Part shown: positions 38,210-48,990 of the stretch, piece by piece
How the letters are laid out: every line of letters starts with the position of its first letter
How positions within the stretch are numbered: the stretch's first letter is position 1
Source: Lepisosteus oculatus
Taxonomy: Eukaryota > Chordata > Actinopteri > Semionotiformes > Lepisosteidae
Reading direction: 5' to 3'
DNA: 64,000 nucleotides
Assembly: GCF_040954835.1 (NCBI RefSeq)
Contig: NC_090711.1
Location: forward strand, 16,921,001-16,985,000
Notes under the pieces: generated by a model
What the model was told of the DNA's origin: nothing
Database searches by the model: none
The model's input: only the letters and a program-made list of their open reading frames with translations
Position numbers and translations under genes: made by a program

Positions 38210-38590
38210 TCAGGACCCCGGGCGCAATTAAGGCCCACACCAATCCTGGATTATATGTGCATTTAATGCACCACTCAGCTCCAGAACCCCGGGCGCAATT
38301 AAGGCCCACACCGATCCCGAGCCTCAGAACTCCGGGAGCAATTAAGGCCCACACCAGTCCTGAATTACATGCATTTAATGCACCACTTGCTCTAGAACCC
38401 CGGGCGCAATTAAGGCCCACACCGATCCTGAGCCTCAGAACTCCGTGCGCAATTAAGGCCCAAACCAGTTCTGACCTTCAGAACTCCGGGCGCAATTAAG
38501 GCCCACACCAGTCCTGAACTTCACGGTAAGGGTCCAAAACCCGTTCAAAAACTCCACGCGCAATTAAGGCATACACCAGCTTCGAACGCC
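38210..38590 (-). repeat. Tandem repeats in the provirus leader
   Basis: The core CGCAATTAAGGCCCACACC occurs seven times, near 38,225, 38,292, 38,336, 38,403, 38,447, 38,490 and 38,558, spaced at about 43 or 67 bp; longer spacings contain an extra TGCATTTAATGCACCACT insert. The array sits between the primer-binding site and gag. Confidence 0.85.
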
Positions 38591-38861
38591 TGTACACAAT
38601 ACCGCGGACCACCTGCCAGACCAAATTCTGGGCTTACAGCAAACAACCCCTTACATACACCGGTGTCTTCCCCGGGCCAGAGGAATACAGGAACTCACAT
38701 TTACTCTGTCATCTCGGGTGATTCTCGCAGGGAGCCGAGACTTCCCAATCAGTCAGAGAGAGTCGGGACTTTTTTTAAAAAAAGAGGAGTCCTTACCTCT
38801 TAGTAATGTGAGCGCTGACCATCTCTCCTGCCGATGGGAAGTTCTGCGCCTTCTGGAGCAT

Positions 38862-38876
38862 CCGCCGACTACGCCA
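38862..38876 (-). promoter_or_regulatory. Provirus primer-binding site, tRNA-Ser type
   Basis: The minus strand reads TGGCGTAGTCGGCGG immediately inside the 5' LTR (four bases away). This is complementary to the 3' end of serine tRNAs (ending ..CCGACTACGCCA). Gammaretroviruses more often use tRNA-Pro, so the serine primer is a useful classifier. Confidence 0.8.
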
Positions 38877-38880
38877 AATT

Positions 38881-39286
38881 TGTTGTAACAGAACGAATAA
38901 GGTTCTTGATCCCGAGATGAAGTAAAACAGATGAGTTTATTGCATGCAAGGAACAATAAAGCCGAAGTCTTGTTTCCCGCAAGAAACAACAAAACCGAAG
39001 TATTGTTCCCTGTACTGTTACAAACTTTTGGGTTATATAGTGTCTTCTCCGTTTCTGACGTCACTCGGTCTGATGATAAAGAGGGGGGTTCATGGTATTT
39101 GGCCAGTTTACGATGTTCTGGACAAATGGTCAGTTTAAGATTACACCCAGGGGGGTTCCTAGCTTGCATCTGCAATCCTTATCAGTTAACCCCCTTTCCT
39201 GCCATAAACCCCAGCTTGTGACTTAGAAGTCTAAACCCCCTACAGAAAGGATTAAATTCAAACCCCTGTCTTCACATCTTTCTTCA
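38881..39286 (-). repeat. Provirus 5' LTR
   Basis: It matches the 3' LTR over its length, with scattered substitutions and a 3-bp difference in a CTT run. It is directly followed by the GTAT target copy and by gypsy sequence. Confidence 0.9.
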
Positions 39287-39515
39287 GTATATAGGTCCTT
39301 TCCAGATCCTCACACGGATTACACCAGTCACCTACCGACTAGCACTCCCCTCCACTTTCAGAATCCATTCTTCCTTCCACGTCCGGAAGAAAGATCTTGG
39401 GTTCCAGAGAGAGATATTTTTGACCTAGCTCTCATCAACAATTTTCATCGTGATTTCCCCCAGCGGCCGTCTCGGGCATCAGGAGCCGCCCATAGGGGGG
39501 TGGGGGGTGGGTTAC
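39287..39515 (+). pseudogene. Ty3/gypsy pol 3' end, beyond the provirus
   Basis: The frame resumes with [20 protein letters not shown] and FRIHSSFHV, the chromo-like/GPY-type tail of gypsy integrases. A purine run (AGGGGGGTGGGGGGTGGG) at 39,494-39,511 is the polypurine tract directly before the LTR. Confidence 0.85.
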
Positions 39516-40000
39516 TGTCACGACCACTAACCTGCCCAGACCAGCCCCCAAGAGGACTAATCAGTTCCAGCAGCAGGGTGATAATTAAAAACGCCGCCGC
39601 ACATGTTAATTTCACATCAGACGCCTTACCATGCAGCAGGCTGCATTATTTAAGCCTCCGTTACCTGCATATAGCTGCTTGGTATTGAGTTCACTTCTCG
39701 TAGCTCTACCTAGCGTTTCTTTACCTTTTGCCTTCCTGAAATTCTGATTACACCTTTTGCCTTCGGACTTCGGATCTCGTCTCGCCCCTTGGATCGTTTG
39801 CTATCTGTGTCTATTTCGGATTTGACCCTGCCACTCTCTTTTCGACCACGATTGTTCGCCAACAGTGTCTTTACCGGATCTCGACCTACCTTACGCTTTC
39901 GGACTACGATTCAGTTCCTGGTTTCGGTCTGTTCGCTTACTTACCTTCCAATGACTCCTGCATCTGCATCAGATCCTTTTCACCTCTTCCGGGCCTCATT
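39516..40000 (+). repeat. Ty3/gypsy 3' LTR (right end uncertain)
   Basis: It begins TGTCACGACCACT right after the polypurine tract. The LTR body continues with CTTCGGACT- and TTTGCC-rich sequence. It seems to be cut at about 40,000 by LINE sequence, so its terminal CA and target duplication are not seen. Confidence 0.7.
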
Positions 40001-40002
40001 AC

Positions 40003-40410
40003 AATATCAATGTATGGGTGTGAAAGCTGAACCCTGAAAAAAACTGACCAAAAGAGGATGGATGCTTTCGAGCTATGGTGCTGGAGAAGACTGTTATGGA
40101 TACCATGGACAGCAAGGGTCACCAATAAAGAGGTTCTGGAGCGCATCAAGCCAGAAATTGCGCTTGAGGGAAAGATCACCAGACTCCGGCTCACTTATTT
40201 TGGTCACGTGATGCGATCAGATTAATTGGAGAAAGCAATGATGCTTGGAATGGTCAGTGGAACAAGAAGACGAGGCCGCCAAAGAACGCGGTGGCTCGAC
40301 GCCATTAAAACAGACACTGGCTTAGTCCAAGACCACGGAAAGCGTGGCAAGAGATGGCCTATAGAATCTACGAGAGTCGGATCCGACTGACCGGATAACA
40401 TCATCATCAT
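40003..40410 (+). mobile_element. LINE open-reading-frame end with (ATC)n tail
   Basis: One frame reads the C-terminus of a non-LTR retrotransposon: KKTDQKRMDAFELWCWRRLL, RVTNKEVLERI, FGHVMR and GRQRTRWLDAIK. Two in-frame stops break it (one where a tryptophan is expected near 40,028, one near 40,222). It ends in ATCATCATCATC, a short tail typical of some LINE groups. The clade is not assigned. Confidence 0.75.
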
Positions 40411-40419
40411 CAATTACAT

Positions 40420-41990
40420 TTTTAGAAAGTTTAGTCTTTTTTTTGCACAGTCATCAGTTCATACTGCGCAAATTACTATTCAGCAGGTAATTATTCAAAA
40501 TACCTACATACTACCATATAAAACAGATTGCCAGAAATTCAATATACAGGTAGGTTATAAATAAAGTACTGTATGCATTGTATGGATTCAGCCTTTTCTT
40601 GAGTAAAGAAAAACCCTAAGGAAATCATAAATGATAAGTAATTAACTGATTATTATTGGAATTGTGCTGTAAAGGAACAACTAAAGGTTTATTCCATGCT
40701 GAAGAGAAAATAGATACAATGTTTCAGGGCTAAATAAGTATGAACTGAAATCATCAAAATATAAGAAAGGTTACAAACATGTTTGACAGTTAGTAGCTAA
40801 TTGATTCTAGAATGCCACCCACTTGTTTCTTGAAAGAAACCATGGTATTGATAAAATAATATCTGGATGACACTTTAATCTGAACAAACTCGATTTTGCA
40901 CACATTTTATGTATACAGCTGGGTACTTTACTGACACCGTTTGGGTGAAGTACCTAAACAGCAGTGTCTCCTTTAGGATTTAAACCCACAACCTTCCAGT
41001 CACAAGTCCTATAATTACTGTTCCACACTAAGCAATGTGTAATTTAAATAGAACTACAAAAACAGAATGCAGAGTAAACGTTTGGGAGTGAATATTGTTT
41101 ATCATGAGTAGAAAAGGGGATTTTATATATAAACATTGAACATCCAAAAGGTTATTGAGAAAGAAATATAAATCTTATACATTTAACAGTGAAGATCACA
41201 GGACATAAACTGAAATTCACATTAATAAACCATATGGGAGAAAGAAATTTTTTTTCAGTCATGCTGTGGAATCTGATGCTACAGTACATCATATAACAAA
41301 AGTTATTGGTTCACTACAAAAAACAGTCATATACTGAGCTGCAGTTTCACCTGACTTACCCTACAAACTAGAACAATCAATAAAAAATAAAATACAAGGT
41401 CCCATGAAACACAAATTCTTTTTCTCTTCAAATTTGTTTAGTCAATTCAAACTATCTATGTGTATAGAAGAAATCTGTCCACACTCTGGCCTTGTCCAGA
41501 AATTGGTATAACTCCTATTTCAAACAATTGTTCTTAATGGTAAAGCTTTCATATACTAGACATGGCTGGCAAGACAAACACAGTTTGTGTGATTTTTTAA
41601 TGAAAAACATTTAGGCACATTCCATCATATTGATATCTAATAGCTGAGTGACACTGTTTTGCCATATAACTACTGCCTAGATTTGTAATTGAATATGCAA
41701 ATACTTTATCAGATACCCCTTACGAAACCACCAGAAACAAGCAGTAATTAGACCGGAAATAGAAAAATCAAGGTCAGTGAAGTTGCCCCCCTCTGCAAAC
41801 AGCACAAATGATGAAACCCACCATATTTGATGACAGATCCATGACAACAGGATTCCAGCCCATGACAGTTTAGAGACATGACATGTTATAGTTATTGTAA
41901 AACAAACTCATTGCTTGGAGAGAGTAACTGCTAGAGATTTCTTTTTATCCCACTGTGGGTTTTATTTTCCACTCCCTGTGCTACAGTATA
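40420..41990. other. Non-coding stretch
   Basis: It holds a half copy of the palindromic repeat at 40,670-40,720 (AGGTTTATTCCATGCTGAA). Apart from that I see no gene or element. Confidence 0.45.
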
Positions 41991-42025
41991 TACAGTACAG
42001 ATGCAGCCATTCAAAGTGCGCGCGT

Positions 42026-42439
42026 AGTATAAAGCGACACCTTTCGTCAAACTTTTGACAGGTACCACGCCCCCCTTTTCCAGCCAATGGTCGTCAGCAT
42101 TGTTTTGTTGTCCCGCCCCCTTGCCATCCAATGGCGTGTTGTTATTTGTGCATGTCCCGCCCCCTCAGGAGCCAATGGTGTGGGTCGGAACTCCCGCCTC
42201 CCCCTGGCCGGTCGGTCCGGCGCCTCAGGGTCCCAAAGCCCCAAGGCGGCGCATCCCTCGCTTTAGATGTGTGAAAGTGTGTATTGGTTTGGAAGGGGAC
42301 CATGTCTGCCGCGGGGTTGAGTGCGCTCTATTATAACCCTAGGAAATCGGGTAGTTACGGCGGCGCGGGGAGTCTGTTGCGGGCCTCGAGATCCCGGGGT
42401 GTGAGTGGCGCCAGCCGCGGCCGGGTGGCCAAGTGGTTG
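42026..42439 (+). repeat. Polinton left terminal inverted repeat
   Basis: It pairs with 58,593-59,006 at exactly equal length (414 bp). It contains the first part of an integrase reading frame starting at the ATG at 42,302. Confidence 0.95.
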
Positions 42440-42520
42440 TCCGGCCAGGCTGCTTATACGCTGCACAAGCCGAGTCTCAAAAGCAGCAGGGGTGCAAGCA
42501 CACACACACACATACACTGA
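42302..42520 (+). pseudogene. Integrase N-terminus, left-end copy
   Basis: From the ATG at 42,302 the frame reads SALYYNPRKSGSYGG and VAKWLSGQAAYTLHKPS, the conserved N-terminus that precedes the zinc/rve part of Polinton integrases. The first 46 codons lie in the inverted repeat; the WLSGQ...TLHKPS part lies just beyond it. Then the frame runs into a CA-rich tract and stops. The left end thus keeps an integrase piece that the right-end gene has lost. Confidence 0.75.
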
Positions 42521-42558
42521 CTGCGTAAAATCTCACGGAAAGAATTCGCAGGACAAAT

Positions 42559-42740
42559 GCCATGTGAAACGTGAACCGCTTTATTTCAACAGTGGGTTTT
42601 CAAACACCGAAACAGCGCAGCAGCACTTTTTACACAAGTTACAGACTCCAGTTTGCAAGTATGTGAAATGTGAACCGCTTTATTTCAACAGGGGGTTTTC
42701 AAACACTGAAACAACGCAGCACACATGCATTACCGGCTCC
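42559..42740. repeat. Direct duplication next to the left repeat
   Basis: Two copies of about 75 bp start near 42,564 and 42,665. They share GTGAACCGCTTTATTTCAAC and GGGTTTTCAAACAC and are spaced about 101 bp apart. They lie just beyond the 3' end of the minus-strand gene, where they could carry its polyadenylation signal (minus-strand AATAAA within the shared block). Confidence 0.75.
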
Positions 42741-42756
42741 TGTTTGCATTCAACAA

Positions 42757-44027
42757 TTAAATGTTGGTGCGGAAAATTAGTTCGGTACACGTAACCACCA
42801 CCCCAACATTGCTGAGAAACTTTGCAGCATCTGAAAAAGCATTCATAACCCCCTTCCACTCCCCGTGTCTAAAGCCATGCGAACCACACTGGGCGATCCG
42901 ATCTAGCAGGGCAAAAAAATTTGCCTGCGTAATCAGCGGGATGGTGTTACCACAGGTTCTGTGCAAAACACACTGTATTTTGGAATACACACTGTAGAAC
43001 CCCCCAGGCTTCCTTTTCTGATCTGAAAACATCAGATCCGCAATAATTTCACTCAAGTTCTTGACATACACATCTATCTCTTTAACAAATTTAAGGACAT
43101 TAGCATTCGACTCTTTGTTTTGCATATCAAGCTTTGTAGAGAGAAGTGTGTAAAGCACTCTTTGTAAGAATTCAGACATATACATTCGAAATTCTTCATT
43201 CTTCGGACGATGGCACACCCGGGTCTGTAAAACAGAGTGAAATCTGTATGCACATCTGTATTGCGTCTGTAAAAATAAGAATAGTGTTTCTTTTGCAACT
43301 CATCAAAAGTCACGTCTACTAATTTTTCATCCAGCTGTTCAAGTGTGATGTGTACATGCTCGTATGGGGAGCGGTCCTCAATTATATTTTTTGGCAACTG
43401 TTTTATGCGCCTTTCAGTGTCATTTGTAATGGTGTACGAACCCAGACACCGGGCGGTGTACAGAACAGCCGATAAAATTCAGGCTAAACTGAGAGACTTA
43501 TAAATTTCTAAAGCGGCAAACGTCACGTCTTCAGACCCATCTGTGTAGCCGCCAGACAGGCTTGTGTGACCCCGCTGCCCGGGATGGTCAATCAAACAGG
43601 CCGGGCAGTCATCAACCAGGACCCCCTTTAAACAGTGTTTGAAGATGCAATAAACTACTGCTTTCACAATCTGGGGCATAACATCGGGCTCATTAGGGAC
43701 ATAGGCATCAGCTTTATTAACATTTGGGCAAACACACAAGCATAGACACGAAACATTCACTTGTGCCGGTAGGCTGAAGATTGACCCGTCCACATCCTCT
43801 TTATTCTATTAAAGGAAAAAGAAAAGGAAGGCTTAACAAAATAGACATGCTTTGTACCTAAAATATCGAGCATTTAACGCGCTTTTGAGCTAAGGTTTTT
43901 CGTTAATATTTACCATTAGTAGCGTGGTATCATCGCTAGCACCCGGCAGTTCTTCAACATCTGGTACTCCAGCTGAACTCACACCCCCGCAGCTGTTACA
44001 GGGTGCAGAGGGTGGGGTCGGGTTTTG
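42757..44027 (-). pseudogene. Spliced Polinton accessory gene, CPAC...DHP-type protein
   Basis: Two exons are visible: 43,914-44,027 (38 codons, phase 0, beginning QNPTPPSAPCNSCGG) and 43,805-42,757, joined by a GTAAAT donor and a TTTAATAG acceptor, both in frame. The large exon has a cysteine-rich N-terminus with DDCPACLIDHPGQRGH, which looks like a metal-binding Cx2C...H site. It is followed by a helical region ending FRTNI. One in-frame TGA at 43,479-43,481 and one shift near 43,200 break it. A first exon with the start probably lies upstream (an acidic frame MASLCEETTGSATLQSEEE starts near 44,170) but its splice phase does not fit. Similar CxxC...DHPSQ proteins are, to my memory, frequent in fish Polintons; the function is unknown. 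Confidence 0.6.
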
Positions 44028-44329
44028 CTAAAAAGAAGACCAAGTATTAAAATGACATACGCTAAGCACCCATACAAGCACGATCAGAAAAAATATTTTA
44101 GCCGCCTTCCTCTTCACTTTGTAGAGTAGCGGACCCCGTTGTTTCTTCACACAAAGAAGCCATTTCAGCACCTCTGCGGTGTCTGACAGCTCCAAGCACG
44201 CACTGCGACCCTGTCGGGCCGGAGCGTTTAAGAATATGCGCCAATGGTGTAACACGCCTACATAACACAAGACATTTTTCAATTGGTTGTGATGCTTTAA
44301 AACGCATCACAACAATGGTTGTGATGACC

Positions 44330-45267
44330 CCCCCCGATTTATCGAGAGCGAAAAGTATTCACAGATCAGTTTATAAGTTTTAAAGTTTTAACACGCAACA
44401 CAAACACAAATGATGTGTTTCCCCAGAAAATAAATTTTAAACACACGGGGTTGGTCTTAAAGTTTTTAAAATAATGTAATAAGACACAGTTTATTTTTAA
44501 TATCACATTTGCGACAGCTTTTTCGAAAGTTTGAGATAAATTTCCACACGTCGCAAGCGTAAAAGTCTTTAAGGTATTAACAGGCAACAAATGATGGGTT
44601 GTTGTTTTTCATACTTTAACGGATTGGTCCTAATGTTCTAAAATTGTTTCCCAGTAGAGATAATTTGTGATGTTGTTGGAGACGGGCGGTGTGTGGGGGT
44701 TAGTTAAAGGCTCTGGAATGCAGAGTGGTGGGAGAAACCCCCAGGGAAAGTTTACAAACATTTTAAATTCATGTAAAGTTTTCTAATTTACAAGCACACC
44801 ATGTATTTCACGCAAAAATGTTCTTAACATTATTAAAAATAAAACCTCAAAACGTCAAGCTTGGTTTGTGAACATGTCCCTATAAAGAACAGATGCATTT
44901 TCTTATAGCATTAATAAAAAACATTTTGTTTGATAATATTCTTAGCGGCCTGTTGGTGAATCAAACACAGACACCGCGGCACATTTTCACCACGTTTAAC
45001 AGCTATGAAATTTAGACACCGTTGTATGCCTTAAAATAATATAGATTTTAACATTATAACGGTCTAAAACGTTTTCTAAAATGTTTCTTAAAATAATTTC
45101 TACAGCCCAGTACGTGCACCCCCAACGATACCGAAGATTAATGGTTTTATGTGGGGGGTTTCTTAGAAGAGTTTATCGGTTTGTGTATAAGAACCAGTGG
45201 TTTAACAGGCGAAGTTTTGGCTGAATTCCATTTCTTACAGTCTCACGTTATCGCCTAACTCGTCAGA
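44330..45267. promoter_or_regulatory. Shared upstream region of two divergent spliced genes
   Basis: About 0.9 kb without coding sequence separates the divergent genes. TATAAG at 45,185-45,190 lies about 80 bp before the plus-strand ATG and is the best TATA box. No comparable box for the minus-strand gene could be chosen. Confidence 0.45.
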
Positions 45268-46933
45268 ATGGATCACGCCGATCAATTTCAACAGTCTGAA
45301 GATATTCTATTTACAGGCTTAACACTGCTCGACTTGATAGACGAAGACCAGGACTCCACGAATTCCAGCGGTATGTATATCCGGCTTTTTGTGAGACAAT
45401 TACAACGTCACGGTGCATGTCTCATGTTTGCTATAGTTACAAAACGTTGTATAATATTTGTATACTAGACAATATTGAATTATTATAATGGAATTACCAG
45501 GGAGTTGTTCCATAATGTGGTCGTGACTATGTGTATCCATTCATTTCCATTAGCCCCGAAAACCACAGCTGTAAAAAAAACAGTTACCGCGCACCCCAAC
45601 ACTGGTGAGTAATTACGACAATGTTTTGAATAACGCTTTACGGCCATGTGAGTCTTAAAGACACCGGGGTATATACTCCACACCAAAACTCGTATGTGTC
45701 TATTCCGCAGACGCGGGCGAAGGGACAAGTCGCTACACATTTAAAAAACCTCGTTTGGGGTTTACAATCCCACCGCAAAACCTTGTGGAGACACATGCAG
45801 ATGTTCACGTCATACCAGAGGGTGCGGGACATATTATCAGATCGCCTGAGAGAAGAGGTCGGTATTATATAAAACATTCTTTTAGCATGGCCATTTAAAC
45901 CACCTTGGTAATTTGCGGTGATGAGTTCTTTCACTAATGGTATTTTCCCACTCCGTGCAGACCCCGGACCTTCAAAAAATAAACTGCAACGAGCCAACAC
46001 GTTAACTGGGCCAACGAGCTCAAAATGTCTGAAATCAACAAGCAAAGGTTAATATAATTTAAGCGTGGTCAAGATGTGTTATGATCCACTTACGGCAAAC
46101 GTTACTTCTTTTGTTAGGATGTTAATTCGCTGAAAGATCCTACTTCGCGTAGTTTTCTGTTTGGGAGTGTTAAAAAACCTTATTTTAAAACTGCTTAGCT
46201 TTTAAAGTTAAAAGTGACTGGTCTGTGCGAGGGTCTATAGGCCGTTAACCACGCCGCTTGACCCAGTAGCGCCACCACAGCCGTAAAGGAAACAGGTGTA
46301 ACAACATGTCCGGGTAACTTGTTCCATTCACCCGCAGCCCTGTGTGTAAGGATGCGCCACATGTGTGGCGTTTTTATCATAGTTATCGTAGTTTTCTGAT
46401 TTTGACAGTTTAGATTTCATTGATTGTTGTGTTGAAAAGTCTTTTATTTTTATCACCGTGTAGTTTTCTGATTTTGAAATGTGGAGCATTGGCGTGGTAA
46501 TAAAAAGTCTTTTATTTTTTCACACAGCAGCTGTATCGACGAGCGGCGAAACAAATGTGGCGGAAACGTCGGACCCTAAGGTGGTGACTGCATCGGAGAC
46601 GGCTGTTAAGACGCTGACCAAAACCAGACGTGTCAAGCCTGCGGAGAGAATGCGCCTAAAGACTTGGTGCTTGGTGATGTGGGAGACTCAGTGCGGTATA
46701 TTGTAGACTTAGTATCAAAGGTGGGCACTAATGAGGTGGATAAAAAGCGGTATTTAGAGAATCTAAGAGAGGCTTTAGCAAGTGCACATGCAGTGTTTCC
46801 AAAAACGATCCAGGTTTACACCGCTAGCCTCTTAGACGTTTTTTCTAAAGAGGATGTCGATCTAACCTTTGGATTTCGCTACCTCGTAATGCTATTTCAT
46901 GGAGCAATGGTGAAGACCCACTGGGATAAATGA
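45268..46933 (+). CDS. Five-exon Polinton gene of unknown function
   Basis: Exons 45,268-45,370, 45,554-45,604, 45,711-45,857, 45,961-46,047 and 46,528-46,706 are all open, all internal junctions have GT/AG, and all four introns are in phase 1. The protein starts acidic (MDHADQFQQSEDILF, DLIDEDQDS), then has lysine/threonine-rich linkers, a PRLGFTIPPQNLVETHADV segment in exon 3 and a basic tail in exon 5 (KTLTKTRRVKPAERMRLK). Exon 5 as read ends at 46,706. In the next frame a well-formed domain (LVLGDVGDSVRYIVDLVSK through GAMVKTHWDK) runs to 46,933; a one-base shift, or an alternative acceptor TTAAG at 46,606-46,610 that keeps phase 1, would join it. An acidic start and basic middle suggest a regulatory or DNA-binding role, but this is inference. 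Confidence 0.68.
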
Positions 46934-46939
46934 CTAAAC

Positions 46940-48985
46940 ATGCGGTCTAAAAAGTGTTTAAAAGACCGACCGCTTGCCAACAGCAAGCGTTTGTACATAA
47001 ATAAAAGAATTGAACTGGCAAAAGCATGTTTGTTGCGTCGTCAAAGATTCAGAGAGAGGCATCAGATTTCCCAAGGGCCGCCCGAACCACGCAATGAGAA
47101 TGCAGTGGTAGAAAATAACTTAAGGCCCGAGGGTGTTGTAGCAGAACAGGATGTCAGTAACCGAGAACCGAGTGTACTGAACGATCTGAATCAGGTTGGT
47201 GGCGGTGCAGTGGCGAATAGAGACCCCTTAGTTTTCCTGGAGCGTATACGTAGTTATAACAGGTCTTATAATAATTTTAGAGCAACAGAGCACCACGAAG
47301 AATTTCGTTTTGTTAATCTCGACAGAATAACCTCGTATGTATAGGCTATAGATGCTGTGCATGGTGCAGTCCAGAGAATATTGGATGAACGTTCTCCAAA
47401 CATCGGGGGGAATGATTTTGTACAGCTGCGTTTGACTGCGGGTGGTTTTAACAAACCCTTGTTCTCACGCAGGAGACACCCCGGAGAATTAAATGCTGCC
47501 GATTTTTTAAGCCACATCTCAGATCTCTTACAGAGCCACACAGAGGTTCTCACCGATGACAGTGGTGACGATTAGTGGTGACGATAGTTAGGAATATGCA
47601 GGGGGGTGCCTGCCGAAGATTTAAATCCGTTCTGTACAGCCGGGTAATTGCTCAGAAAAAAGCGCACCTTATCGACTTACATTACACGGGCGGTAATCTG
47701 TGTTTCGCCGGGTGTGTGTACGGTTTGTTGAATGAAGGTTGTACCAATGGGGAAATGTTACAGGGCGCTAAAGGAATGCACAAAGAGTTCGGTTTTCCAG
47801 AGAATCGGAAAATTAGTTTGTCAGACATTACCGCTTTTGAAAAACATTTAAAGGTGATCATTAAAATTTTGTACCACGACCAGGGTGATTGGAAATACTT
47901 TACAACGGGGCCCACACCACCAAATTCTAAAATACTTTTTGTTCTACTGCATGAAGAGCATTTTTATGGGGTTTTAAATATTAAAGCTTTTGTGGGGGCG
48001 GCGTATTTTTGCACTAACTGCCATGCGGCATATAGCCACAAGAACGCACACGCCTGTGTTAAAGCTTGTAAAACCTGTTTAGATCCCCAGTGTTGCGAAA
48101 TTGATGCAGAAATTCAGAATTGCCCGGCTTGTAAGGTCTTTTGTCGTAGCTCTCAGTGTTTGGCGAGACACTTGCGGAATGCGGCGATGGGTGTGAGTAA
48201 GTGTGAGCGCAGGGTCTTTTGAGAGAAATGTGGGGTTTATAACCTCGCAAGTCCCAAATGTAAAGAGAAACTGTGCTCGCGTTGTAACAACGTGATTGAC
48301 ACCCCAGACACACATTTGTGCTACATACCGCCTTTGGACAACCCCAAAATTTCAAACAAGTACATTTTTTTTTACTTTGAATGCATGCAAGAAACGGGGA
48401 CACACATACCAAATTACGTCCACGCCCTTCATATTGACAATAAACGAAGCTGGGAATTTTATGGTGAAACTTGTCTAAAGGATTTTGTGTAAATTTATCG
48501 ATAGACGTTTCAAAAACCATACGTTCATATCGCACAATGGCAAGGGATATGACAATTACCTAGTGATCAGACAGTTGTTAGCTGAAAAGATGGACGTTGA
48601 ACTAATTAATCAGGGTGGTAAGATAATATGCATGACCGTAAAAGCTCTGAACATCAGATTTATCGATTCTTTAAACTTTCTGCCTATGAAATTAAGCAAA
48701 CTGCCGGCCGCCATTCGGTTCCCCGGGGGTAAGGGTCATTTTCCACACTTGATGAACACTTCAGAAAACCAAAATTATGTCGGACCGATGCCGCCGCCAG
48801 AACTTTACGGCGTTAACTACATGCTGCCGAGTGAAAAAGCCGAGTTTTTGGTTTGGTATGAAGAATGCAGGGGAAGTGTGTTTAACTTACAGAGAGAGTT
48901 AAGAGACCTTAAAGAAAACCCAGAAGGTGGTGTACGACAAGCGGGTGCTGCAAGAAAATTTGACATTGTTGCCCTACGGATATTA
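46940..48985 (+). pseudogene. polB: Polinton DNA polymerase B, N-terminal and exonuclease part only
   Basis: This should make the protein-primed family-B polymerase that copies the element. The N-terminal domain is readable (RSYNNFRATEHHEEFRFVN, then FVQLRLTAGGFNKPL), followed by a cysteine-rich segment (CTNCHAAYSH, CKTCLDPQCC) and the exonuclease. Exo I reads FYFE where FDFE is expected: codon 48,373-48,375 is TAC, so a metal-binding Asp is lost. Exo II (HNGKGYDNYL) is intact. Breaks: TAG at 47,342, a shift near 47,550-47,590, TGA at 48,220, a shift near 48,487. After the NQNYVGPMPPPELYG region and a degraded exo III stretch, the whole palm and thumb are missing and the ATPase starts within about 60 bp. 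A deletion of about 2 kb is inferred. Confidence 0.93.
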
Positions 48986-48990
48986 ACACG

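Larger units (their letters stand above)
33843..39286 (-). mobile_element. Endogenous gammaretrovirus-like provirus, inserted in gypsy
   Basis: LTRs at 33,843-34,251 and 38,881-39,286 have TG/CA ends and are flanked by GTAT at 33,839-33,842 and 39,287-39,290. The 4-bp duplication is typical of gammaretroviruses. Gene remnants and the primer site show the provirus lies on the minus strand, so 38,881-39,286 is the 5' LTR. gag, the pol end and env are in the expected order, but most of pol is gone: only about 4.6 kb separate the LTRs. By eye the LTRs differ at roughly eight sites plus a 3-bp gap over about 406 bp, so the insertion is fairly young. Confidence 0.93.

Noticed and set aside
38210..38590. 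CRISPR array
   Set aside because: Repeats are spaced irregularly, spacers are themselves related, and the locus is a retroviral leader in a vertebrate genome.
42405..42794. 129-codon plus-strand frame across the left repeat border
   Set aside because: It is a different frame from the integrase-like one and covers the direct duplication; shadow of known features.
44028..44282. 84-codon frame with a hydrophobic segment, minus strand
   Set aside because: The hydrophobic part reads through the intron just upstream of the 44,027 exon border; a possible first exon in another frame fits better, so no membrane protein is called.
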